From assembly GCA_020633675.1 (NCBI GenBank), contig JACKDE010000005.1, forward strand, positions 465,865 to 529,864: 64,000 bases of DNA. Reading direction: 5' to 3'. The notes beneath the pieces were generated by a model. That model had not been told where the DNA came from and did no database searches. It saw only the letters and a list, made by a program, of their open reading frames with translations. The stretch comes from Deferribacteres bacterium. GTDB lineage: Bacteria; Zhuqueibacterota; Zhuqueibacteria; Zhuqueibacterales; Geothermadaptataceae. Both the position numbers and the translations under genes were made by a program. Below, in pieces: positions 17,376-26,177 of this stretch (position 1 is its first letter; each line of letters begins with the position of its first letter).

Positions 17376-17957
17376 ATGAAAATTCGAAAAAATATTTACC
17401 TTGTTGGCTTTATGGGGAGTGGCAAAACCCGCCAGGGCGAATTGCTCGCCACAGTCTTAAAGAGAGATTTTATCGACACAGACCAATTGCTGACCGAAGA
17501 ATATGAAATGTCGATTTCTGATATTTTCAAAAAATATGGCGAGCCCTATTTTCGCAGGCTCGAGCTGGAAAAACTACGTCAAATCGCTCGAACCCAAAAA
17601 AGAGTTGTCGCACTTGGGGGCGGAACGCCAGTCAACGATCAAGCCTGGCCGATTTTGTGGGAGTCAGGCAAAACCATTTATCTTCGCCGCTCTCCGGAAC
17701 AGCTTGTTGCACAACTTCGCAAGTTTGAAAACCGGCCTCTTTTGAAAAACACCCCACCCGAGGAATTGCTCGAATTTGTGATCGAAATGCTCGAAAAGCG
17801 CGAGCAGTATTACTACAAAGCTGATTATGTTTTTGAGTGCGAAGACGGCTGGGAAAAGGAAGAAACCGCGAGGCATCTATATGAATTCGTCAAAGAACGC
17901 TTTGCAAAAAATACTCATCCTGAACGGCCCAAATCTAAACCTGCTCGGAAAACGTGA
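17376..17957 (+). CDS. aroK: Shikimate kinase
   Basis: 193 aa. Phosphorylates shikimate at O3. Walker A GFMGSGKT at residues 11-18, FIDTDQ with the shikimate-binding Asp, YGEPYFRRLE with the substrate Arg, LGGGTPV (Walker B-like glycine triplet), and the lid region RPLLKN. The C-terminal about 15 residues are basic and run into the next gene: aroK and the aroQ fusion overlap by 77 bp, so the two are expressed together. Confidence 0.93.
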   Translation: MKIRKNIYLVGFMGSGKTRQGELLATVLKRDFIDTDQLLTEEYEMSISDIFKKYGEPYFRRLELEKLRQIARTQKRVVALGGGTPVNDQAWPILWESGKTIYLRRSPEQLVAQLRKFENRPLLKNTPPEELLEFVIEMLEKREQYYYKADYVFECEDGWEKEETARHLYEFVKERFAKNTHPERPKSKPARKT

Positions 17958-18768
17958 GCCGGAAATTTACGGCTACGATACACTGGATGACATCCACTCC
18001 TATATTCATGATAAAGCAGCAGAGTATCGACTTGAGTTCAGCTTTAAACAATCCAATCACGAAGGTGCTCTGATTGATGCCATCCAGGCCGCTCCGGCCA
18101 AATTCCACGGCATCGTCATCAATCCCGCAGCGTACACTCATTATAGCATTGCCATCCGCGACGCGATCAGCGCGGTACAAATCCCGACCGTTGAAGTGCA
18201 CCTTTCCGACATCACCAAGCGTGAGCCTTTCCGGCAGCATTCGGTGATCGGCGATGTTTGCATCGACCGAATTTTCGGCTATGGCAAAGATGGCTATGTG
18301 TACGGCGTCGAAGCTTTGCTCGGCCATGCGGTGGCAGCGGAGGTCACAGAGTTGGCGCCCCAACAAGCCGACAATGATGCGCTGTTGAAACTTGCCGTCG
18401 AGAAAATGGCTGCCGCTTTTCCAAAGTACGACTGGACTGGCATTTACATGGTGGATGGCGATGAGTTGGTGGTCGATCATTTCGTCGGTGCGCCGACCCC
18501 GCATGTGCGTATCCCGATCGGACACGGCATTTGCGGTGCGGCCGTTGCCGAAGAGCAAACTATCATCGTGCCGGATGTCCATGCCGATCCGCGCTATCTG
18601 GCGTGCAGCATCGAAACCAAATCGGAAATTGTGGTGCCGATCTATCGCGACGAAACCATCATCGGCGAAATCGACATCGATAGCCATCGCCCGGATGCTT
18701 TCAAGCCTCATGATCAGCGTTACCTCGAAAAAACCGCCAAAGTGGTCGGCACATATTATAAGGCATAA
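17881..18768 (+). CDS. aroQ: Type II 3-dehydroquinate dehydratase fused to a free-Met-(R)-sulfoxide-reductase-like GAF domain
   Basis: 295 aa, about twice normal AroQ length. Residues 10-150 are a complete type II dehydroquinase: GPNLNLLGKREPEIYG (with catalytic Tyr), QSNHEG-like SNHEGALID, INPAAYTHYSIAIRDA and VEVHLSDITKREPFRQHSVI. Residues about 163-295 are a GAF domain of the fRMsr (YebR-like) type: DWTGIYMV, GHGICGAAV and DPRYLACSIETKSEIVVPI, keeping two cysteines that correspond to catalytic positions in fRMsr enzymes, then IIGEIDIDSHRPDAF. Start ATG 17881 gives the AroQ N-terminus; an upstream in-frame codon at 17827 is inside aroK. One reading frame spans both domains without interruption. 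Why a redox GAF enzyme is joined to a shikimate enzyme is unknown. Confidence 0.9.
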   Translation: MNSSKNALQKILILNGPNLNLLGKREPEIYGYDTLDDIHSYIHDKAAEYRLEFSFKQSNHEGALIDAIQAAPAKFHGIVINPAAYTHYSIAIRDAISAVQIPTVEVHLSDITKREPFRQHSVIGDVCIDRIFGYGKDGYVYGVEALLGHAVAAEVTELAPQQADNDALLKLAVEKMAAAFPKYDWTGIYMVDGDELVVDHFVGAPTPHVRIPIGHGICGAAVAEEQTIIVPDVHADPRYLACSIETKSEIVVPIYRDETIIGEIDIDSHRPDAFKPHDQRYLEKTAKVVGTYYKA

Positions 18769-18987
18769 TCAGCCTATCGCGAAGTTTTTCTTCAAAGCGC
18801 GGGCACTTCGCAAGCATGTGTAGATAAAGACACCTTGACAAGCATCGCCATTCGTTCGATTGCGCTTTTCAAAAACAGAATTCTTTTTAGTTTCAACCGG
18901 TGGTCGTGGCCTCCCGAAATGCGCCTGCATGATATGATTCGGGATGTCGATATTTATTAGAATCCAACTCCCAAAAGGAATATGCTC

Positions 18988-19977
18988 ATGTCTTTAAGCG
19001 ATAAAAAAGTCTATTTGACCCGCCCCATCCCTGAAGCCGGACAAAATATGTTGCAACAGGCCTTTCCGCTTTTCAAGTATAATCCGGACGACGACTATGT
19101 GCTGTCCCGCGATGAACTGCTGACTGCAGTGAAAGGCATGGACGGCATCGTTTCACTGCTCACCGACAAAATGGATGCGGAAGTCATGGACGCTGCCGGC
19201 CCGCAACTCAAAGTCATCGCCAATTATGCAGTCGGATATGACAACATCGATACCAGGGCAGCGACTGAGCGCGGGATATTGGTGACCAACACCCCGGGCG
19301 TGCTGACAGACGCTACCGCGGATTTTGCCTGGGCGCTGTTGATGGCCACAGCTCGCCGCATTTCCGAATCGGAACGATTCTCGCGCGCATTGAAATACAA
19401 AGCCTGGGGACCGAAGCTGTTGCTCGGCGGTGATTTCGTGGGCAGAACCCTCGGTATCATCGGCGCCGGCCGCATCGGAGCGGCGTTCGCAAAGCGCTCG
19501 GTCGGCTGGAATATGCGAATTTTGTATACCGACGAAATGGTGAATCAGGAACTGGAAAATGAGCTTGGCGCGAAAAAAGTCGATCTCGACACGCTATTGG
19601 CACAGTCGGATTATGTATCGATTCACGTGCCGCTCCTGCCATCGACACACCATTTGATCAATGCTGAATCGCTGCGCAAAATGAAAAAAACGGCCTACCT
19701 GGTCAACACCTCACGCGGCCCGGTAGTCGACGAAGCCGCATTGGCGCAGGCACTGAAAGAGAAGGTGATAGCCGGCGCCGGTTTGGATGTATACGAAAAA
19801 GAGCCGGAGATTCATGCCGATTTGCTCGATCTTGAAAATGTCGTCATTGCACCACACATCGCTTCAGCCACACTTGATACGCGCGACAAGATGGCAACCA
19901 TGGCTGCAAGCAATTGCATTGCTGTGCTTTCCGGCAAAAAGCCGGAAAACCTGGTCAACGCTGAAGCCTGGAAATAG
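18988..19977 (+). CDS. D-2-hydroxyacid dehydrogenase (glyoxylate/hydroxypyruvate reductase-like)
   Basis: 329 aa from the second of two close ATGs; AAAGGA is 9 nt from 18988 but only 3 nt from 18982. Rossmann domain with GIIGAGRIGAAFAKR (GxGxxG), then LVNTSRGPVVDEAAL with the catalytic Arg region, DVYEKEPEIH with the Glu and APHIASAT with the catalytic His: the R-E-H triad of the family. Closest in feel to glyoxylate reductase/D-glycerate dehydrogenase. It follows the aro genes with a 219-bp gap and lies 65 bp upstream of proline dehydrogenase, so it may share a transcript with that gene. Substrate is inferred only. Confidence 0.87.
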   Translation: MSLSDKKVYLTRPIPEAGQNMLQQAFPLFKYNPDDDYVLSRDELLTAVKGMDGIVSLLTDKMDAEVMDAAGPQLKVIANYAVGYDNIDTRAATERGILVTNTPGVLTDATADFAWALLMATARRISESERFSRALKYKAWGPKLLLGGDFVGRTLGIIGAGRIGAAFAKRSVGWNMRILYTDEMVNQELENELGAKKVDLDTLLAQSDYVSIHVPLLPSTHHLINAESLRKMKKTAYLVNTSRGPVVDEAALAQALKEKVIAGAGLDVYEKEPEIHADLLDLENVVIAPHIASATLDTRDKMATMAASNCIAVLSGKKPENLVNAEAWK

Positions 19978-20042
19978 AAAACGAAGCCTGTACTGCGGGC
20001 GATTTGCCACACCTGACTCCAAAACGCATTCGAGAGGGAAAC

Positions 20043-20945
20043 GTGAGCTTGATCAATCGTGCCATCGTAACGACTCTGCCATTGGTACCCAAGCCAATCG
20101 TTCGCAAGTTTTCAAACCGCTATATCGCTGGTGACACTATCGTCGACGCCGTCCGCACCATCCGCGAGCTCGAAAAAGAAGGCTGCTGCGCCACGATGGA
20201 CATCCTCGGCGAGCACATTTCGTTGAAAGAGGAGGCCACATCTGCTGTCGATGGCTATTTGAATGCGCTGGACACCATTCACTCTGAAGGCATCAACAGC
20301 AATGTGTCAGTGAAGCTGACCCAGCTCGGTATGGCGCTCGATCCGGAGTTTTGTTTTAAGAACATTCAAACCGTGGTCGAAAAGGCCAAGTCACTGAACA
20401 ACTTTGTGCGCATCGACATGGAAGAATCCGCGCACACCTCCACCACCATCGATATTTTCAAACGCCTGCGCAAAGAACACCAAAATGTCGGGCTGGTGGT
20501 GCAGGCCTATCTGCGCCGCACCCGTGCCGATATCCGCAGCATGCTCGATGAAATCAATCCGCTCAATCTGCGTCTTTGCAAGGGAATTTATATCGAAAAG
20601 CGCTTTATCGCCTACAAAGATCCGCACGTCATCAACAACAATTTCACGGCATTGCTCAAGGAGTTGTTCGAGCGCAAAGCATACGTCGGTATTGCGACCC
20701 ATGACCTCAAATTGGTGTGGAATGCCATGCATCTGATCGATACCATGGGCATTCCGAAAGATGCTTATGAGTTTCAAATGCTGCTCGGGGTCGATGAAGA
20801 GCTGCGTCGCATTATCGTCGATGAGGGCCATAAGTTACGTGTTTATGTGCCCTTTGGCCAGCACTGGTATGCCTATTCTGTGCGCCGTTTGAAAGAAAAT
20901 CCACAGATTGCAGGCTATGTGGTGCAAAATCTTTTTCGACGTTAA
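20043..20945 (+). CDS. Proline dehydrogenase
   Basis: 300 aa from a GTG at 20043, preceded by GAGAGGGAAAC; a TTG at 20004 in frame has no ribosome site. It is a single-domain FAD TIM barrel like monofunctional PRODH: VSVKLTQLGMALD, FVRIDMEESAHTSTT, GLVVQAYLRRT, LCKGIY, ATHD and the C-terminal FGQHWYAYSVRRLKENP with the conserved arginines that bind proline carboxylate. It oxidises proline to pyrroline-5-carboxylate and feeds electrons to the quinone pool. No P5C dehydrogenase gene is adjacent. Confidence 0.92.
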   Translation: MSLINRAIVTTLPLVPKPIVRKFSNRYIAGDTIVDAVRTIRELEKEGCCATMDILGEHISLKEEATSAVDGYLNALDTIHSEGINSNVSVKLTQLGMALDPEFCFKNIQTVVEKAKSLNNFVRIDMEESAHTSTTIDIFKRLRKEHQNVGLVVQAYLRRTRADIRSMLDEINPLNLRLCKGIYIEKRFIAYKDPHVINNNFTALLKELFERKAYVGIATHDLKLVWNAMHLIDTMGIPKDAYEFQMLLGVDEELRRIIVDEGHKLRVYVPFGQHWYAYSVRRLKENPQIAGYVVQNLFRR

Positions 20946-21025
20946 GCCCTTTTAGCATCGCCCATCATGCCAATTCGCATTTGGGGCTCTGCCTGTTACG
21001 AGCTTCCTTCCTCCACGCTTTCCTG

Positions 21026-21054
21026 TTGAATGCCGGACTTCGATTCCGTATATT
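21026..21054 (+). promoter_or_regulatory. Promoter of the nicotinate phosphoribosyltransferase gene
   Basis: TTGAAT (21026-21031), 17 bp, TATATT (21049-21054). Predicted start near 21061, 64 nt before the ATG. Confidence 0.6.
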
Positions 21055-21124
21055 GCCGCATGCATCGTGCTATCGCTGCCCAGATGATAATTCACTACAC
21101 ATTTCCCGCTCATAGAGAATCAAC

Positions 21125-22291
21125 ATGTCTTCAAAATTTCATATCGCCACGGAAGAAGAAGTGCTTGCCGGCAAAGTCACCGACGTCTATTTTGAACGAA
21201 CACGCCAGATTTTGCAGGCAGAAAACGCAGACAAGCCTGTTGTTGCTGAATTTGTTGTAAAAAGCTTTCCAAAGGATTTGCAGTGGGGCGTGTTCGCTGG
21301 ATTGGAAGAGGCCGCTGAAATTCTCAAAACCTTGCCGGTGAAAGTCTGGGCGCTGCCGGAAGGCACGATCTTTCGCGCCAATGAACCTGTTTTGATTATC
21401 GAAGGCAATTATCTCGACTTCGGCCGCTTCGAAACCTCGCTGCTTGGCTTGATCTGCCAGGCTTCCGGCATCGCCACCCAGGCTGCACGCTGCCGAATTG
21501 CAGCCGAACATCGCCCGCTGTTCAGCTTTGGTGCGCGCCGCATGCACCCTGTGATCGGGCCGATGATCGAACGCAATGCCTACATCGGTGGCTGCGACGG
21601 CGTCGCCACCATTCAAAGTGCTGAATTGATCGGCATTGAGCCGACCGGCACCGTGCCGCACGCGCTGGTGCTGATTTTAGGCGACACACTCAAGACCATG
21701 CAGGCATTCGACCACCATATCGACGCCAAAGTCGCACGTGTTTGCCTGATCGATACCTTTGCCGATGAAAAATTCGAATCGATCCGCATTGCCGAAGCGC
21801 TCGGTGAAAAACTGTTTGCGATTCGCCTCGACACGCCGGGCAGCCGCCGCGGTAATTTGCTGCAAATCATGAAAGAAATTCGCTGGGAACTGGATATCCG
21901 CGGCCACAAAGAGGTCAAGCTGTTTGTCTCCGGCGGTCTCGATTCGAATACGATCTCCGAGTACAATGAAGTGGCGGACGCCTATGGAGTTGGTACCTCG
22001 CTTTCGTCAGCGCGTGTGCTCGACTACTCCATGGATTTAGTGGAAATCGGTGGACAGCTACTGGCAAAACGAGGCAAAGCCTCCGGCCGTAAAAGCCTGT
22101 TTCGCTGCGAAAAATGCCTGCATTCGCAGATCACACCTGCGAGCACGGATTCGCTGCAATGTCAAAAGTGCGGACATGCCATGCATTCGATGCTAACACT
22201 GGCATGGGATGGCCAAAACTGGCTGCAGCCCAAAAGGTCCGCCCAGGAAGTACGAGCAGATGTGCTCAAGCAACTACCATTTATTGCATAA
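21125..22291 (+). CDS. Nicotinate phosphoribosyltransferase with C-terminal zinc ribbon
   Basis: 388 aa. Forms nicotinate mononucleotide for NAD salvage. The core has the family features FGARRMHPVIG, GGCDGVATIQSAELIG, GTVPHALVLILGDT, LDTPGSRRGN and FVSGGLDS; this compact form resembles the archaeal/thermophile subgroup rather than PncB of E. coli. Residues about 330-362 carry C-x2-C and C-x2-C pairs (CEKC, CQKC), a small zinc ribbon that is an addition to the barrel. Start ATG 21125 agrees with the promoter at 21026-21054. Confidence 0.9.
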   Translation: MSSKFHIATEEEVLAGKVTDVYFERTRQILQAENADKPVVAEFVVKSFPKDLQWGVFAGLEEAAEILKTLPVKVWALPEGTIFRANEPVLIIEGNYLDFGRFETSLLGLICQASGIATQAARCRIAAEHRPLFSFGARRMHPVIGPMIERNAYIGGCDGVATIQSAELIGIEPTGTVPHALVLILGDTLKTMQAFDHHIDAKVARVCLIDTFADEKFESIRIAEALGEKLFAIRLDTPGSRRGNLLQIMKEIRWELDIRGHKEVKLFVSGGLDSNTISEYNEVADAYGVGTSLSSARVLDYSMDLVEIGGQLLAKRGKASGRKSLFRCEKCLHSQITPASTDSLQCQKCGHAMHSMLTLAWDGQNWLQPKRSAQEVRADVLKQLPFIA

Positions 22292-22298
22292 AAATCGA

Positions 22299-22324
22299 GT
22301 GAGCACACAAGTCGAGGTGTTCAC
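22299..22324 (+). terminator. Weak hairpin after the nicotinate phosphoribosyltransferase gene
   Basis: GTGAGCAC (22299-22306) and GTGTTCAC (22317-22324) pair with one G-U, followed only by TTTC. It ends 10 nt before the next ATG, so it may be a weak terminator or may shade that start. Confidence 0.3.
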
Positions 22325-22334
22325 TTTCAGTTAA

Positions 22335-23840
22335 ATGAAATCTTTTTCATTAAAAAAACAGGCCTTTCCCCTGGCTCTGTATCTTTTTCTATCGCTCGCC
22401 ATGCAAGCGTGCAATGCATCCGTACAAAATTCTCCTGGCGACTTCGCTGATTTTGCCGGTGTCTGGCGACAAATAAGCCAGGAAAATAGAGTCGGTTCGG
22501 AATTAGATTTGAGAATATTTTTCTATAATTCCGACAGCAGCTTAAGCATGTTGCAGTATGAACAAGGACCGCGGAGCAGAGTTTGGAAAAACAAAGGCAC
22601 AATCTCTTTTCAAGACGGGAAACTTTGGTATGACAAATTTAGCGCATTTTTGAATAACGACAAAGATACTCTGCACATTCATTTTCGCGATGCAACAGGT
22701 ACGATCTATCCAGTTGTTCATGTGCGTTCTACAACCAGCCAGGAGCAGCGTATTATGGCGCGATTTGTCGAAGCAATGGAGCAGGAACAAACCTACATGG
22801 CTCCTTCGGCAATGAGCGATGGCTGGGAAGTGGCACATGCTGCGACAATGAATTTTGATTCGCGTATTTTCTCGGAACTCATCTCGGAAGTAAGCAGCGG
22901 CAAATACGGTGATGTGCACAATATATTGATTGCGAAAGACGGCAAATTGATTTTTGAACAATATTTCGCCGCAAATGGAAAACTCACAGGCCCATCCATA
23001 TCTGAAATTTATCAAAAAAAGCCCCATCACCTCGCTTCCATCACCAAGCCAATAACTTCTATCCTCCTCGGTATTGCGATTGACCGCCAGAATGTGCGTA
23101 GCGTGGATGATCCAATCTATCGTTATTTTGCGGACTACCCGCAACTCAAAACCAACGGTAAAGACAAAATATTGATCAAGCACTTATTAACGATGTCATC
23201 CGGGCTTTCATGGATACAGTTTGGCTATTCTTTCCAAGATGAGCGAAATGACGCAGGAAATCTGTATCGGTGTGATGATGTGTTAGGTTATTATTTTTCA
23301 AAAAATCTCTTTTCCGAGCCGGGTAATCGTTTAAATTATTCTAACGCATCCGCCACTGCAGTTGGAGCACTCATTGAAAAGGCAACAAATAGCAGCATCG
23401 CAGAATTCGCAGCGAATGTCCTGTTCGATAAACTGGCGATAGAGCAGGCGCAATGGAGCAAATATCCCGATGGCACCTTTGACACCGATGGCAGCCTTGC
23501 ACTCCGTCCGCGAGATTTGGCAAAAATTGGCCAAGTTGTTTTAAACAAAGGTAGTTGGCAAGGCCATCAGCTTGTGAGTGCTGAATGGATTCAGCTTTCC
23601 ACACAAGATTATTTTCAGAGAACCTTTACCATTGGCTATGGATATTACTGGCAGCAAATGAACCTTTCAGCAAAAGGCAGGCAGTATCACACCATTCTGG
23701 GATGGGGCGATGGCGGACAGTTCCTGTTTATTTTCCCGGAAATCCAATTGGTTGTCGCCTCAAATGCTGGTAACTATGGCAAGGGGCAAGACAAGGTGAT
23801 TTTCGACATTTTAAAAAAGCATATCCTGCCAGCGCTCTAA
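22335..23840 (+). CDS. Serine hydrolase, class C beta-lactamase/PBP4-like fold, probable lipoprotein
   Basis: 501 aa. The N-terminus SLKKQAFPLALYLFLSLAMQAC looks like a lipoprotein signal with Cys at about residue 26 (lipobox MQAC, not ideal). Residues about 35-140 are an unassigned beta-rich region; about 190-500 are the beta-lactamase-like domain with the S-x-x-K nucleophile motif SITK, the Y-x-N motif YSN and a late glycine-rich GWGDGGQ in place of KTG. Such proteins are D-peptidases, esterases or amidases; being a penicillinase is unlikely. Probably anchored in the envelope. It sits between the NAD salvage gene and tatD without an obvious link. Confidence 0.85.
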   Translation: MKSFSLKKQAFPLALYLFLSLAMQACNASVQNSPGDFADFAGVWRQISQENRVGSELDLRIFFYNSDSSLSMLQYEQGPRSRVWKNKGTISFQDGKLWYDKFSAFLNNDKDTLHIHFRDATGTIYPVVHVRSTTSQEQRIMARFVEAMEQEQTYMAPSAMSDGWEVAHAATMNFDSRIFSELISEVSSGKYGDVHNILIAKDGKLIFEQYFAANGKLTGPSISEIYQKKPHHLASITKPITSILLGIAIDRQNVRSVDDPIYRYFADYPQLKTNGKDKILIKHLLTMSSGLSWIQFGYSFQDERNDAGNLYRCDDVLGYYFSKNLFSEPGNRLNYSNASATAVGALIEKATNSSIAEFAANVLFDKLAIEQAQWSKYPDGTFDTDGSLALRPRDLAKIGQVVLNKGSWQGHQLVSAEWIQLSTQDYFQRTFTIGYGYYWQQMNLSAKGRQYHTILGWGDGGQFLFIFPEIQLVVASNAGNYGKGQDKVIFDILKKHILPAL

Positions 23841-23873
23841 TTGAAACATGCAACGCTCAAACGATGGAACAAC

Positions 23874-24662
23874 ATGGAAAACAACACCAAAATCCAAATC
23901 ATCGACAGCCATGCCCACCTGCAATGGCCCAAATTTGATGAAGACCGAGACGCGGTGATCGAACGCGCGCAGGAGGCTGGCGTAGTCGCGATACTCACGC
24001 TCGCCACCGATTTGCAAACCAGCCACGAAGTCATACGCCTGGCCGAAAAGTACTCCATCGTCTACGCTGGCGTCGGCATCCACCCGACAGACGTTGCGAA
24101 AGCGGAGCTTGCCCACCTCGACGAAATTGCCCAGTTGGCGCGCCACCCAAAAGTCGTGGCAATCGGCGAGACCGGCATGGATTTTTATTGGGATAAAACC
24201 ACCGCCGCCATTCAGGAAAACTTTTTCATTGCCCAACTCGAATTGTCTGCAAAGCTCAACCTGCCGGTTGTCATTCACAATCGCGAATCAGGTCAGGCCA
24301 TTCTCGATGTGCTTGCCAAGGTGCCGGACCTTCCCTTGAAGGGTGTGTTCCACTGTTTCGTTGAAGACGTTGACTACGCCCACACTGTACTCGATCTCGG
24401 TTTTCATATTTCATTTACGGGCAACATCACCTATAAAAAGAGCGCCTTGGCCGAAATTTCCACAGCCATTCCGCTCGACCGGTTGCTGCTGGAAACGGAC
24501 AGCCCTTTTATGTCACCGGTGCCCATGCGCGGCAAACGCAATGAACCCGCCTACGTTCGCCACATCGCCGAAAAGCATGCTGAAATTAGAAAGCTATCGT
24601 TGCAAACAATTTGCACCGCTACCACACGCAATGCGCGTTCCCTTTTTGGTTTTGATGACTAA
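23874..24662 (+). CDS. TatD family metal-dependent DNase/hydrolase
   Basis: 262 aa from ATG 23874; an in-frame TTG at 23841 touches the previous stop region and adds 11 unlike residues. TIM-barrel amidohydrolase with IDSHAHL (metal-binding HxH), GVGIHP, AIGETGMDFYWD (Glu/Asp ligands), PVVIHNRES, GVFHCF and LLLETDSPFMSP with the final Asp. Length matches TatD/YcfH proteins, which act as 3'-5' exonucleases in DNA repair or quality control; the fine specificity is not clear from sequence. Confidence 0.93.
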   Translation: MENNTKIQIIDSHAHLQWPKFDEDRDAVIERAQEAGVVAILTLATDLQTSHEVIRLAEKYSIVYAGVGIHPTDVAKAELAHLDEIAQLARHPKVVAIGETGMDFYWDKTTAAIQENFFIAQLELSAKLNLPVVIHNRESGQAILDVLAKVPDLPLKGVFHCFVEDVDYAHTVLDLGFHISFTGNITYKKSALAEISTAIPLDRLLLETDSPFMSPVPMRGKRNEPAYVRHIAEKHAEIRKLSLQTICTATTRNARSLFGFDD

Positions 24663-24999
24663 ATCAAATGGTCAGGCATGACAACGATCCCGGTGCATGA
24701 AGTCAAAAATAATTAATTCCTTGACTTTGTTGGCAATAATGATAGGTTTTAACAGCTTTAGTTTTATAAAAGTAACCCTTTGGGCAGTTGTTATCCGTTA
24801 TTGTTTATCCTACAACCCCTTCTTTAGATTCACTCGCCCGCCGGATCCGAGCGTCCACCAATCCTGATATCTCCAAAAGTCTGTGCGTTTAAATTTACCC
24901 TTGCTTGAGGTCCCTGCATTTGTGCGTTTCCCCAGCTCGGCGAATCACACAAATTCTCATTCAATCATTTTAAGCTGAGCCAACATCATTTGATCACCC
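24663..24999. other. Intergenic region, no gene seen
   Basis: No credible reading frame. A TTGACT at about 24720 is followed 16 bp later by TAGGTT, a poor promoter match that could serve the zinc-knuckle gene downstream. Nothing else stands out. Confidence 0.4.
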
Positions 25000-25452
25000 T
25001 TGACATGTTGCAAACAGGTGGAGGTAATTGCCATTACTGAGACAAAATCGAAACCGAAAGTAGCCTTGCGTCGCAAAAATTTTGAGGGCATCTGTGCTAG
25101 ATGTGGTCACATCAGACCGCTGCAACTGAGCCATCTCGACCAGGAAAGCAAAACCTTATCGCTGAAGTGCAAAGTATGCAACGAGCTCACAACCTTCCCA
25201 CTCATTCGCGTGCTGAAATCCGGGCGTGTTTTGAGCGAAGCGGAATACGAAGAGCGCAAAAAAGCACTGGCGACCTGTATCGAATACACGCCACAGCAAA
25301 CATACTGGATCGGGCAGGAAATCCAGCACCAACGCTTTCAGGACAAGGGCACTGTGGTCAAAAAATTAAAATCTGATGGCGGCCACCACTTTATCATTGT
25401 CAAATTCGAAAAATCGGGTGAGAAAACGCTCATCGAGGGTGCAGACGTTTAG
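25000..25452 (+). CDS. Small zinc-knuckle protein of unknown function
   Basis: Up to 150 aa. Residues about 31-60 carry CARC and CKVC pairs, a treble-clef or ribbon-like zinc site. The C-terminal YWIGQEIQHQRFQDKGTVV...FIIVKFEKSGEKTLIEG resembles the small SH3-like tail seen at the ends of UvrD/PcrA helicases and some CarD-like proteins (visual similarity only). The start is unclear: the reading frame opens with TTG 25000 or GTG 25018, but the strong AGGTGGAGG at 25016-25024 sits inside the frame and best fits an ATT at 25033, giving about 139 aa. Not recognised as a named family; nucleic-acid binding is inference. Confidence 0.6.
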   Translation: MTCCKQVEVIAITETKSKPKVALRRKNFEGICARCGHIRPLQLSHLDQESKTLSLKCKVCNELTTFPLIRVLKSGRVLSEAEYEERKKALATCIEYTPQQTYWIGQEIQHQRFQDKGTVVKKLKSDGGHHFIIVKFEKSGEKTLIEGADV

Positions 25453-25679
25453 ACCATCTATCAAAGACTCAAACTGTTTGCTGAATTTTCTAAACATCTG
25501 TCTCTCCCGCGGATACAAATTCAGGCGAAATACTCACCAAAACGATCCTTGTGGTTGCCAGAGCGCAATAAGGTGCGCCATTTTCATTTTATCCATGGCC
25601 AATTTACAGATGAGTTTGTGTGCACATACCCATGGTGGAAAACTGTAATTACGAGCAGGAGGGTACTATTATTTTTTTA

Positions 25680-26150
25680 TTGAAAAAAAAATATTTCGGA
25701 ATGATCGTGTTGCTTTACCCGATCATTCTGCAATCGGCGTCTTTACCCGGCAACGACCTGCCGGTGCCGGAATTTGCCGCATCTGAAGATGTGGTGAGCA
25801 CAGCCGGTCATGTGCGCTTGAGCTGGGATGTGCCGGATAATGCCGAAAATCTGGCGGCAATCGAATTTGAGCTGCAACAAACTTCAGACGTGGCTTTTCA
25901 AAAGGCCAAAACCATCTACTCCGGCCCTGATCGCGCTTCATTCATTTCAGGGCTGCCCAATGGCGATTATCGGTTTCGAGTGCGCGCCAGGCTCGATGGA
26001 GAAGCGGGCGGCTGGTCGACGCCGGTGACAGTGCAGGTCCAGCATCAATCGCTGCGGCTGGCATTCACGCTGCTCGGGCTTGGAGCGATCGTCGTGCTCG
26101 CGACAGTCACTCTGGTCATTGTAGGGAACCGCAAGGCGAATATCGAATAG
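25680..26150 (+). CDS. Small exported fibronectin type III protein with C-terminal membrane anchor
   Basis: 156 aa if started at TTG 25680, which gives a textbook signal peptide (MKKKYFGMIVLLYPIILQSASL). The frame is open upstream to GTG 25620 and ATG 25632, but those add residues unlike a signal. An AGGAGGG at 25657-25663 lies 17 nt from the TTG and 8 nt from an ATT at 25671. Residues about 35-120 form one FnIII-like beta sandwich (VRLSWDVPDNAENL, YRFRVRARLDGE), and about 128-150 is one transmembrane helix followed by a short basic tail. It probably displays the FnIII domain outside the cytoplasm. It is 27 bp before the symporter gene and could be part of that operon. Confidence 0.65.
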   Translation: MKKKYFGMIVLLYPIILQSASLPGNDLPVPEFAASEDVVSTAGHVRLSWDVPDNAENLAAIEFELQQTSDVAFQKAKTIYSGPDRASFISGLPNGDYRFRVRARLDGEAGGWSTPVTVQVQHQSLRLAFTLLGLGAIVVLATVTLVIVGNRKANIE

Positions 26151-26177
26151 TCTATTTTCATCTAAAGGAGAGCTGGT

